NCBI GenBank assembly: GCA_016110215.1
Contig: JADWQD010000014.1
Span: 496,001 to 560,000 of the forward strand
Length of the DNA: 64,000 nt
Reading direction: 5' to 3'
Origin: Capronia americana
Lineage: Eukaryota > Ascomycota > Eurotiomycetes > Chaetothyriales > Herpotrichiellaceae
Shown here: positions 1 through 9,800 of the stretch, one piece after another
Numbering within the stretch: position 1 is the stretch's first letter
Layout of the letters: each line of letters opens with the position of its first letter
Notes under the pieces: model-generated
What the model saw: only the letters and a program-made list of their open reading frames with translations
What the model was told of the DNA's origin: nothing
Databases searched by the model: none
Translations under genes and position numbers: made by a program

Positions 1-663
1 GAGGCCGTGGCGATGGTCGAGGTGGTTGAGGCCGAAGTTGACAATCGACCCTGTCGCCAGGATGATGATCTCTCCGGATTGCAGCAGCGCGAACCGCAGT
101 TGTTGTTCATGCCGCGTGTACCATGTCGAAATGAGATAGGTGAGCCCAGGATAGATCCCGGACATGGAAATGCCCAGAAGGACCCTCAGAGCTATCATCT
201 GTTGCCAACTCGTAATGGCTGCTGTACACATAGTGATGATGCCGAACGCACAAGTCGTTGCTGAAAAGAACAATCGTGGCCCGATGAATCGCAACAGAAT
301 GGTCGCCGGAAGCTGGCAGCACACCGACGCCACGGTGAAGATGAATATCGACACTGAATACCGATCCCCAGTGAGGTCGAGATCCGATAGCATGCTGGTG
401 ACTGCCGCTGAAGAGATAATCCCACTGTCTAGCAGATTCAGCGAGCATAGTATGCCCGCGATGCTGCATAGACGGAGGTCAACCTTGAGGCGCAGGCGGG
501 CTTCGGCTTCCACACGATTTGGGCCATCCTGAATTGACCCCTGAGTGATCTCGACAGGTAGCTCCGTGTCTGAGTCGCCGTCTGAGTGCTCTGAGTCGGA
601 AGCCACATTCGGTATCTGAGGTTGATCATAGTGGATCCCGTTCTTTGGCAGCGGAGATGCCAT
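1..663 (-). CDS. MFS transporter, allantoate/anion:cation symporter-like (3' truncated)
   Basis: The first 221 codons of a major facilitator permease; the start ATG is at 663 and the frame runs open off the left edge. An acidic, hydrophilic N-terminus of about 55 residues precedes a basic stretch (RLRLKVDLRL) and the first membrane segment. Several hydrophobic helices follow, with the spacing of the Dal5/ACS branch of fungal MFS carriers: a Leu-Asp pair in TM1, 'DLDLTGDRYSVSIFIF' entering TM2, and a 'RVLLGISMSGIYPGLTYLIS' TM4-like segment. These carriers import organic anions or small amides across the plasma membrane, but the substrate cannot be told from this half. The usual family length is about 480-530 aa, so over half is missing. 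No intron is seen in the visible part. It is transcribed away from the gene at 1495, so the two probably share a promoter region. Family call firm, subfamily moderate. Confidence 0.85.
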   Translation of the reverse strand, partial: MASPLPKNGIHYDQPQIPNVASDSEHSDGDSDTELPVEITQGSIQDGPNRVEAEARLRLKVDLRLCSIAGILCSLNLLDSGIISSAAVTSMLSDLDLTGDRYSVSIFIFTVASVCCQLPATILLRFIGPRLFFSATTCAFGIITMCTAAITSWQQMIALRVLLGISMSGIYPGLTYLISTWYTRHEQQLRFALLQSGEIIILATGSIVNFGLNHLDHRHGL

Positions 664-1494
664 GAGCAGAGACTTTAGGTTGCAAAGGCCAGGTTTGGTG
701 ACCTACCTCGCCTCTTCAATTCGACAGTTCTTCCTGCGAGCAAGGTTAGCAATTGCCAGTATGGCTTGTGGCGACCAGGACAAGCCGCAAGATAAAGGCA
801 TTCAGAGTCGGAGATAATGCGGGGAATGTGACTATGCAGTCGCTGGTCAATCAGAGCCGCCGGCAGCCATCGCCAGACGGTTGGTTGAATGAGTGTATCT
901 TGACAGCTAGATAAGGCCAGAGAGACATCCTGTACACGATTACTGTTGTGTTCACTTGGACCAAGCTTGAGGCTCTGCGCCAAGACTCCGGGCTCGAAAA
1001 GCATGGGGTTCTCCCACACAGCAACTCGATAAAGCGAGCTGCTGAGCCTTCACATGTCACGCCCGCAAAACACGCGGTGGAGAAGACCGCGCAGCCTTGC
1101 GGCGCGTGGGTTTCAGCCTGGTCACGCTCGGCCAATGATATATGGCCGTGTGACGTCGGCGGAACGAAGCCCATGCAATCTCGGCCGGGCGAATGGAAAG
1201 TGAAGTGCAACCTTTCGACCAGCCTCAGCCTCAGTTTTCGTTCGAGAACCAAACAGAACAAGTCAGTCCGTGTGATAGCCTGAATGCTTACCGTGGCTGT
1301 CGGGGACCGGCCGACCACGCGATCAATGTTTTCCGAACGTAGATTCTGCCTGCACAGTTTCAGCTCCTTCTCACATGTTGCGTTTTCTTTCCTTTGTCCA
1401 ATACTGACTGCCATAGCAACACACTGGTCTTCTGCCGTTCCCTACACCCATACACACGCCCGCGCCCACCACAAGCTAAACTCTGTAAACAGCC
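664..1494. promoter_or_regulatory. Divergent intergenic region with CCAAT box and CRE-like site
   Basis: About 830 bases between the MFS gene and the gene at 1495, read in opposite directions. I see a CCAAT box at 1132-1136, a CRE-like TGACGTC at 1151-1157 and a pyrimidine-rich stretch from about 1370 to 1490 directly before the plus-strand ATG. Pyrimidine-rich leaders are common in filamentous fungi. ORFs on either strand here have no recognisable domain and are best treated as chance. Confidence 0.4.
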
Positions 1495-2619
1495 ATGGTC
1501 GAGCTTGTGCCAGCACCTGACCCCATCTCACTGCTCCCTCCACTCCTCGCTTGTCTCCCTGCCTCGTTCGCATCTCCCAGACCTCCACCGGCACTGCTAC
1601 CCCTCCTGTCGCCGATACTCAGACAGCGTCTGCAAATACACACGTCCGGCGCTTCTCGTGAGAGTTGGGCCTCGCTATTATGCTGGGATGCTACCAAGGG
1701 CGAACGGCTGAAGGACAAGATTGAAGAGGCCGTGTTTGAGCCACATCCCGTCTCGGGGGAGATCGAGGTGGGCGATACACATCAGCTCAAATACAAACGA
1801 TTTGACGAGGAGACCTTAAGAGCCCAAATAGCATTGATCGACTGGCCGTTCACGGCGATATATCTATGGTGCACAGACAATGACGAGGGAAATGCGTGGA
1901 AGCTCGCAGAGTTACTGCCGTTTGACGAAAATCTGCAGAAAGACTCCTCCTGGTCGGATTCCGTCGCAGAAGCAAACGAGAGCTCCAACGAGCGGTTGGT
2001 GAACGAGGCTTTACGCGAAGCAGACGAAGCAGCGGCTGGGAGGAATCAGAGAAATCTATCGGTACCTCCGGCAGATGAAGATGATTACTGGGCCATGTAC
2101 GATCACACGCCTGGCAGGACACCTGCTCGAAAGGAATCGGTCCAACCCCAGCTAGGCGGGCCTTCAGAGGAGGATTACTACGCACGGTATGGCAGTGTTC
2201 AGCCGGCGATGGATAACCATGATCCAGACGAACACGTGGAAGACAGCTCGGAGCCACGCCTGAACGGCAATGCTCTACAACACATGCTTTCGCAGCACTC
2301 TCAACCCCCGAAAGACCTCGATCCACCTCCGTATCAGGGGTCTCTCGCGGTTGACGCCGACCAAGTGGACGAGAGAGTGGTCGAGGTGACACATCCGGTG
2401 CCGTCCTCGCCATCATCGAGAGGTTCTGATGCGGTGGCTCGCCTAGAACAACACGCCGAACGGTTTGGGACGTCCGAAATTGGAATTAAGCAACATATCA
2501 GCACGAGTATGAAGAGCATGTATCGGTTAGCCAGGAGTGCCGGCATCACCAAGGATGAATTTGAGCGAATAGTCAATCGGGAGCTGGAGACCTTGAGTCT
2601 GCTGGACCTGGATGACTGA
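1495..2619 (+). CDS. Conserved fungal protein of unknown function
   Basis: A single-exon 374-aa protein. The N-terminal part (about residues 7-120) looks ordered: a Pro/Leu-rich segment with the pattern 'PPLLACLPASFASPRPPPAL', then a Trp/Cys-containing region (SWASLLCWD) and a 'FEPHPVSGEIEV' stretch. A similar arrangement occurs, from memory, in hypothetical proteins of other ascomycetes. Residues about 150-310 are acidic, Ser/Pro-rich and probably disordered; short 'EDDYWAMYD' and 'EEDYYARYG' motifs repeat there. The last 60 residues form a predicted helical segment (about residues 315-370) ending in acidic residues. There is no signal peptide or membrane helix. I do not know the function. 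The ATG sits after a pyrimidine-rich leader ('acagccATGG'), a good fungal start context. Confidence 0.8.
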   Translation: MVELVPAPDPISLLPPLLACLPASFASPRPPPALLPLLSPILRQRLQIHTSGASRESWASLLCWDATKGERLKDKIEEAVFEPHPVSGEIEVGDTHQLKYKRFDEETLRAQIALIDWPFTAIYLWCTDNDEGNAWKLAELLPFDENLQKDSSWSDSVAEANESSNERLVNEALREADEAAAGRNQRNLSVPPADEDDYWAMYDHTPGRTPARKESVQPQLGGPSEEDYYARYGSVQPAMDNHDPDEHVEDSSEPRLNGNALQHMLSQHSQPPKDLDPPPYQGSLAVDADQVDERVVEVTHPVPSSPSSRGSDAVARLEQHAERFGTSEIGIKQHISTSMKSMYRLARSAGITKDEFERIVNRELETLSLLDLDD

Positions 2620-3561
2620 CCTGTGTGTCATTGGTTCTGTGAATAGCGACAGTTACGTTAGATAGGACAAGCGAGCAGGGATTGGATCCTTGCATTATGA
2701 CATGAGGATATGTACAAAAGCCCGCGAATGCTCAAGCAGAACCCCAGTACACCCTTACTGCGGCGGGGACTGCGGTCACGTGCCAACCCCTATCCCTTGG
2801 GACATTTTGTCTATAATATCCTGCTACGCTACTCGGTACGCTCCGCAGAGAAGTAAAGTAAAAGTCAAGCAAGGAGGAAAGATCAGTTCGAAGACGAACA
2901 GAATGAAGGAAATGATCTGGCGCGCCTGGCCCCGGCCTATATACCTTACCTACCTACTGATTTATTCTGGTACTGGTACTGGTACTGACTGCGCTGCTTC
3001 ACTCTACTCTCCTCCATCCCGTCCTCCGTATTGCATTGCATTGCATTGCTCATCTCTGCTCAACGAGGCATGGTCTCCAAGTCCGACTCAAGAAATGTGT
3101 TTTGTTTGGACGCGAATGACCCTTCGTCATCCCATTCTAGCAGGCTGACATGCTGGCACGAGAATGATACGCAGGCAGCACAGCCGGTTGGATCAACCAA
3201 GCCCTGCTCTCCGACTGGGATACAGTACAGTACGAGGGAGACATCGGAATTGCCGGTGCCAACATACGGTATACGGCACAGGTGCAAGTACATGCATGTG
3301 TGGGCAGGTATAGCCTTCCTCCCTCCTTCCCTGCTTTCCATGCCCCATGTCCCATTCCGGACTTGGGCATCCGAGTCAGGAAACCAAAGACAGTACGTGG
3401 ATAGCATCGCACCAACGTACTCCTAAGCACTTGTTTCAAGACCTTTGTTGCTTTGCTCTTGTCTGTCGCTCTTCATGGCTCTGATTCGGCCCTGCTGTGC
3501 TTTGCGCACTCCGCTCGCTCACCTCTCCGACCAACTTCATTCACATGCCGTTGTCTCGTTT
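2620..3561. other. Convergent intergenic region with short simple repeats
   Basis: About 940 bases between two converging gene ends. It contains (TACTGG)n at about 2971-2988, (TTGCA)n at about 3030-3049, a CACGTG E-box at 2777-2782 and otherwise no coding signal. Overlapping ORFs on both strands between 3030 and 3440 shadow each other and have no domain. Probably 3' untranslated and spacer sequence. Confidence 0.4.
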
Positions 3562-6032
3562 TCACTTTGCGAAATGCAAATCATAGCCCAACCACTTCCG
3601 GGCGTTGACCTGCTCGGGAGTCAATCCCGGCCAGCCATACGTCAGTGGGAAGAAGAAATAAAACCCATAGAGCACGGCGGATAGTACCACTCCCGTGGCG
3701 ATCCACGTGCCCATCATGCTCTGCCCCTTGAGCCTCTCGTTGGCGGTTTGGAAATGCTTGCCCACCTTGTCGGCGAGTTTGTGCCCCGATTTGTTGTCTT
3801 TCTTTGCGGCGACGCTGGAGGATGGCACTTCGTCGTCCATGACGGGGTCGACGTTGAAGATGAATTCGACGAGCGCCCCCGTCACGAGACAGGACGCCAG
3901 GTGCGCTGGGAGGTAATGGTGCAGGAAGAGTTGACGGCCCATGAGGTAGAAGGGGAAGTAGTGCGCTGCCCAGCACAGAAAGAAGAAGCCCGTCGAGTTA
4001 TACAGTCTCGATCGCGTACCTGCGTTGTTGTTAGTGTGCCGTTGACAGAAAGAGGAAACGGGGGAGGGTATGCAATAACACTTACGGCGATCAAGCGCAT
4101 CGATTCCGCGGCGGAGGCTTAATTGATCGGCGCCGAGGATGCCGGCAAAGACGGCGAGGAGGGCACTCGCGATCCAATACCCGATCGGATTGCCCAGGAA
4201 GTAAATCTGCTGCTTCGTGCTGTCTTGGGTCCAGAAACTGACTCCCCGGAGCAGGAAGGGCCACTGGTACGGTTGAGTCGCGTACGGATGGGACGCGGTA
4301 AGGGCATTGTTGTGGTAGAACATGGCTCGCTGGAGTTCGATGTACTTGCGGTAGAAGGGTAAGGATTTCGTCTTCTTTGCCTCCTTGACACGTCGGGGCG
4401 AGTCCTCGGGGATAGATGGAATGTCATCCACGTACCAAATGTTGGAGGACTGTTGGGCGTTCTTGTTGCCGTTGATTTCGGCTTGTTTGAAGGCCCATTC
4501 CGGCAATGGGGTGGTGTGGGTCCACATGGCGACTTTGGTCGGGTAATGTATCAGTTTGAACTGGCCAGACATGGATCTGAATGGTGAGCCTTTCTTGCCT
4601 TGTTCGAGGCGGATTTCAAACAGGGTGTCGTTGTGGCGCTCTCCCGCGGCGATGTCAAGTGGCACAGTGGTGAATTCTTGATTCGTCGGGTAGTAAGGCG
4701 ATGCGACGTCGTGGGTGAGAAGGATGGTGTTTGTGACGACGTGGCGGAGTTTGACCACATCGCCGTTGAGCACCGGCTTGCCGGTCCAGGCGGATGGATC
4801 AGGGGTGGGAACATTGGGCAAGATCTCCCAGTTATTGTTTGTGTCGTTGAAGGGGTAGCCTGTGACTTGTTGACCTTGGCTGGAGATACGGCCATCGTCA
4901 TAGCGGAGGGGGTACCGATCAGGATGGCTGTGGAGGTACACCTTCGTGTCCTTATGGCGGAGGGTGATGTAGTCGTAGTATTGGATGTCGACCGACGCTT
5001 GGTGCATCAGGTTGTCGCTGAGGGTCTCTTGGAACTCGGGCGTCATGAAGTCGTCGCCGGGGCCGGATCGACTCAAGATGGCAAAGTGGACCTGGAACCA
5101 GAATAGGTAGAAGAAGAACGGAATGATGACGAGTCCCACGGCTCGAGCCACAAAGTGCTTGCCGAACGTGAAGAGATCCAAAGCACCTCCCCTCCGGTTG
5201 ATGTCCAGGAGATCCCACAGATCGAGCAAGACGGCACATCCGATGGTGAAGAAAGTAAATGCGCCGACGTATTTCGTGGAGATGACACAGCTCATGCAGA
5301 AGCCGCACAATAGAAGCCATTTCCACCATTTCCTGCCAAACGGATCGTGTCGTTGTTTGTAGAATCGGACGTAGCAGTATATGCTGAGGGAGACGAAGAA
5401 GACCAGTGTGGCATCGAGGAGGATCAGGCGAGTCTGTCCAACGTGAGAGTTGTCGAAGAGGACCAGTCCAGCGGCCAGAACGCAGGCTGGCAGCGAGTAC
5501 CCGGACTCCCACATGATCAAGTAGACCACCACGACCGTGAGAGCTCCGAGAAAGGCAGGCAGACCTCTGAATGCCAGGTACGGCACATTGTTCGCAATGT
5601 ACGACTCGCCAATGTTGTCAAACAAGAAGTGCCCATCATATCCAACTAGCCATCCAACTAGGGCGAACAGAAGTTTTCCGAAGGGAGGGTGTACGTCGAA
5701 AAAGTAGGTGCGTTGCAGGTAGTAAGATGCGAACTGCAGCGGTGGTCAGCCGAGTATGAGCGTATATAGATGCATTCTAACCATACCTTTCCAAAATGCA
5801 CCTCGTCGAAGACGACCTCGTTGGGATGGCTGATGCCAAAAAACCGAGTCGCAAAGGCCAGAATGGTGATTATGCCCAGTGCCAGCTTATAGTCCCAGTC
5901 ACTTGGCACGCTTTTGTTCAGCTCGTCGAGGGCTCTCTTCAGGGCCTCATCGTCTTCTTTATCCCCATTCACCGCAGGCTTCATTTCTTTCTTGGGACCC
6001 CGCTGGCGCAGGGTCGAGTTGGGTGTCGACAT
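3562..6032 (-). CDS. PMT2: Dolichyl-phosphate-mannose--protein mannosyltransferase, Pmt2 family
   Basis: Three exons: 6032-5787, 5733-4086 and 4019-3562, giving 783 aa. Introns are 5734-5786 (53 nt) and 4020-4085 (66 nt, GTAAGT donor, CTAAC branch site). The enzyme moves mannose from dolichyl-phosphate mannose to Ser/Thr of secretory proteins in the ER membrane, normally as a Pmt1-Pmt2 heterodimer. Exon 1 carries the catalytic Asp-Glu motif in 'FDEVHFGKF'. The joined exons restore 'YFFDVHPPFGKLLFALVGWL', typical of the Pmt2 branch. MIR domains lie in the lumenal loop around residues 325-510. Multiple membrane helices flank it, and the C-terminus ends 'GYDLHFAK' as in Pmt2 proteins. The 66-nt intron has no stop and keeps frame, so a naive ORF reads through it and wrongly adds 22 residues. 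The start was chosen for the hydrophilic N-terminus before the first helix. Confidence 0.95.
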
Positions 6033-6899
6033 CTTCGACGGCTCGCGGAAACAAAGGGTTCGATGGCAGCGAGGGTGAAGGGAGGCAGAAAGGGCGGTAA
6101 GAAAGAAAGAAAGAAAAACGCCGATGAGAAACGAAGGCAAGGAGAAGAAAAGGTTAGACGAAATTCAAGACCCTCGAAGTGAATTGAGGCTGGATTGGAA
6201 TCGTGTCCATAACTTTTCGGCACGAACGCGTCAGAATTGCGACCGAAAGGAGGTGGCCGTGCGTCAGAGCCTCGCCAAAGCCAGGTGCATAGGGGCTGGC
6301 ACGTGACCGTAGTCCCGCACCATCACGTGCTGGATCACGTGTCAAGGTCGTTCGTCGCAATATTTGGAGACTCCTACAATTATTTGAGAAAAAGCCGAGT
6401 ACCTGCTGCGGGACCTGCTCTGTTCGCAGGTGACTTGGGGCCTTTGCCCTACAGGCCATTTTACCCTGCTCTAGTCTACTGGCTTTACTTTACTCTGCTT
6501 TGCTTTGCGTTACTCTTGCTCTACTCCAGTCTACTTACTTTACTCTACGCTGCTAAGGCTTTACACTAGTACGACAGCTACCAATATACCCAGCGGCGAA
6601 TCTGACCTCCCCAAAATCCATTTCCGTTCCTGGACCTGAGCACCTTGCCGCTCTTCCTGAGCGCCGACTGAGCCATTCTGAGCCATTCTGAGCTGTGGCG
6701 GTGCCATCCGGTGCACCACTACGCGCCCGGTAACTTGATGCAGTGGCTTTGCAGTGCCCAAACCATTCCCAAAAGCGGTAGGCAGTGACAACACATACAG
6801 CAAAACCCCGTATGTCCTTGTTCTTTCTCAACCACCTATCTGCGATCGCTACATTTCAACATTTGCGGTCATGAAAATAGTGGTACAAGTTACTTCACA
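6033..6899. promoter_or_regulatory. Divergent promoter region with three clustered CACGTG E-boxes
   Basis: The spacer between PMT2 (minus) and the NACHT-ankyrin gene (plus). Three CACGTG palindromes lie within 42 bases at 6300-6305, 6324-6329 and 6336-6341. The first is in the 13-mer ggcacgtgaccgt, which also occurs upstream of the bHLH gene. A low-complexity CTTTA/CTCTAC-rich segment runs from about 6471 to 6551. CACGTG is the canonical bHLH (Cbf1-like) target; function here is inferred. Confidence 0.5.
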
Positions 6900-9800
6900 A
6901 TGAGATTCTCGGCATTGAAGCATAGAATCAAGCAGAAGTTTGAGTCCAATTCCAAGAACAACACGACCACTCCGAATGAGACCCAACTGTGCCAAGAGGG
7001 CCGACCCGCCACGGCAGCGACTGAGACATCTGACGGATCATTAGGCGCAAGATCCTGTCCTGCAGAAAACCAGCCGGTGTCAGCTCCTCTGCCCGGAAAG
7101 TCATGCAATGAGCCATTTACGGGGCGGCCGATTCGAGAACTTTGGGCTGTTGCATATGAGGAACTACGGAATGCTGAAGAGCAGCTGGTACAAAAGTATG
7201 AGAAGAAAGTATACGGTAATCTTGCCGCAGGGTTAGTATCGGCTGTTGGTCTGAATGTCCAAAAGAGAGAGCAGATAGATACTGTAGTCAGGCGCAAAAT
7301 CGAAGAGGTGGACAGGGAAGCTTGGAAGATCAAGTTCAGGTCTAGCGAGGTCCTCGTCAGAGACCTAGTGGGCTCATTTGTGGGCATCGTTGCCTTTCTT
7401 AAAGAATCGCTCGACCCCGTCTTTGGCGCAAACCCGTATGCCTCAATAGCTTGGATGGGCGTCAGCTTGTTGCTACCGGTAAGCGGATCTGTCATATTAT
7501 TCATCAAATTGTCTCACTATAGGTTATCAGCTACTCTTGAACCCTTCGGAGCAAGCCACGGCGCTCGGTAAAGGACTGGAATACATTGCAGCTCTCGTCG
7601 CACAGAGCCGAGTGCGAGAGGATCTCTACATCCGGCGCTACGAGTCGAAGACGAATGATGGTACAATATCCCAGCTATCTCATGACGAGTACAAGGCGGC
7701 CCTGAAGATGCTATACCGAAATATCCTCAAGTTCCAGATAGAGAGCTACTGCTACTTTGACAGCAGTTCCACGTTTCGTCTGGGGAAGGACACTGTCAAA
7801 TGGAACGACTGGAAGAGTTTGCTTGACGATATTCACAGGCAAGAAGCGGCATTCTCTCAAATCAACCAACTGTGGCAGGATTCGAGGTACGACGAGGAAT
7901 GCGCAAAGGCGGAAGAGCGTCATCAAGAGAACAAGGGTCGGTGGGATATGATTGGTGAGGACGTCTCTGGACTGCGCAAAGCCATTGAACTTGCTCAAAC
8001 AGAGAAGAAGCGCGGTGAGCTGCTGAGTTGGTTATCCGACGTTGATAATTCGGAACGCTACAATACGAACCGGAAAATGCATAAAGTTGGCACGAGCGAA
8101 TGGCTGGTAAGCGACTCCAAAGAGTTTATGCATTGGGAGGTGACTCCTCGCTCGTTTCTCTGGCTTAATGGAAAAGGTACGCGGGCTTGACCCTAAATTC
8201 GGACTGTTCTGACAAACCACAGCCGGCTCAGGGAAGTCGGTTCTTAGCTCATCCGTCATCAATCACTTGAAAAAACGATATGACGATGACCCCAAGGGGG
8301 CTGTGGCATACTTCTTCTTCAGCTTCACCGACAAAAGGAAGCAGAATGTGGACGAGATGCTGGCATCCCTTATCAGACAACTCTGCGCTCGGCGACCGGA
8401 CACCCCTGAAGCTGTGGAACGCCTCCGCGAGTACAAAGAGAAAGGCGAGCGCCCAGACACCAGAACTCTTCAAGCCGCACTACTTAGTTCGACACAAGGC
8501 TTCTCGGCAACATATGTTGTCCTCGACGCCCTAGATGAGTGTCCAACTGTCAGTGGCCGGCGGGAAAATCTTCTCGACTTCCTCTGCTATCTTACGAGCT
8601 CAGCCCCTGAGAACCTTCATATTTTCTGCACCAGCAGGAAGGAGGCGGACATTGCCACAACTTTGAGGCTCTTCTTGTCCTCGCCAGTAGGAGTCGAAGT
8701 CGACTTGGCAATTCAACAAGAGACTGTTAACACAGACATTGGTCTTTACATTGACTCGGTGTTTGCACGGCCCGAGTACGAATCGTGGGGCCGGTTCCCT
8801 GAGCAAAAGGTCAAAGCCAGAGAGACGCTGATTAAAAAGGCAGATGGAATGTAGGTTACACGGTAAAAGACTGGAATCACAGCGTAACCTTTGCTGACTT
8901 GCCTTAATCTCGTTCCCTAGGTTTCTCTACGTTCACTACCAGATTGAAAAGCTCGCCAAGTGTTTCTCGCTTGCCCAGATTAAAGAGGCCCTCGATAATC
9001 TCCCATCCGGCCTCGACGACACCTTTAACAGAATCCTGGAGCGCATTGATCCAGGCATCCATCAGCAGGTGCACAGCGCCCTGATGTGGCTCGCCTTTTC
9101 CACTAGAACTTTATGTCTGGGGGAACTCGCCGAACTCTTTGTCATTCGCACAGAAGGCGCCGTACCGGTACTCGACCCAGAGGCGCGCCCCTTTGAGCCC
9201 AGAGATGCTCTTAAATGCTTCTCCAGCCTCATATTGGACGAAAAGCGTGAGGACCCGCGATTTGGAGAAGTTAGATACTCATCTAGCGATGTCAGCGTCG
9301 TCCGCCTTTTCCACTTCTCCATCAAGGAATATCTAATTTCAGACCGCATCACCAATGGGCCAGCAGCGCATTTCGGCTTCTCCGAGGTCCAGGCACAGGA
9401 ACACATTGCTCACTCATGCCTTGCTTACCATCTCCATTGCGCCATGGAGGAGACTGTCTACTACGGTCCCCGTGGGAGGGAGACGGAGGACGACTTCGAG
9501 TTGAAAGGATATGCAGCCCGGCACTGGATGACTCACCTTGCGATGGTCCCAAAGACACACTGGTCGTCCAAGGTTTCTCATGCGGCAACCCGCGCACTAA
9601 CTCCACACAGCAGAGGCTTGCAAAACATGCTCGAGGGGAACAGGCGAGTCCTTTCTATCGATCAAAGCTCCTGCAATATTCCGTTTTCTATGCTGCTGCA
9701 GCCGTGGTGTTTTACTGCTCGACTAGGCCACCTGCAGCTTACCCAGATGCTACTCGATACAGCAAGAGACGAGTATTTGACACAGGAAGACTTGGATGCC

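Noticed and set aside
851..1414. A 187-aa minus-strand ORF
   Set aside because: It overlaps a promoter region, has no domain, and overlapping frames on the other strand are equally long.
7479..7522. A 44-nt first intron in the NACHT gene ending at the first AG
   Set aside because: It leads to an immediate stop; the acceptor at 7530 keeps the frame and restores 'LLLPLLLNPSEQ'.
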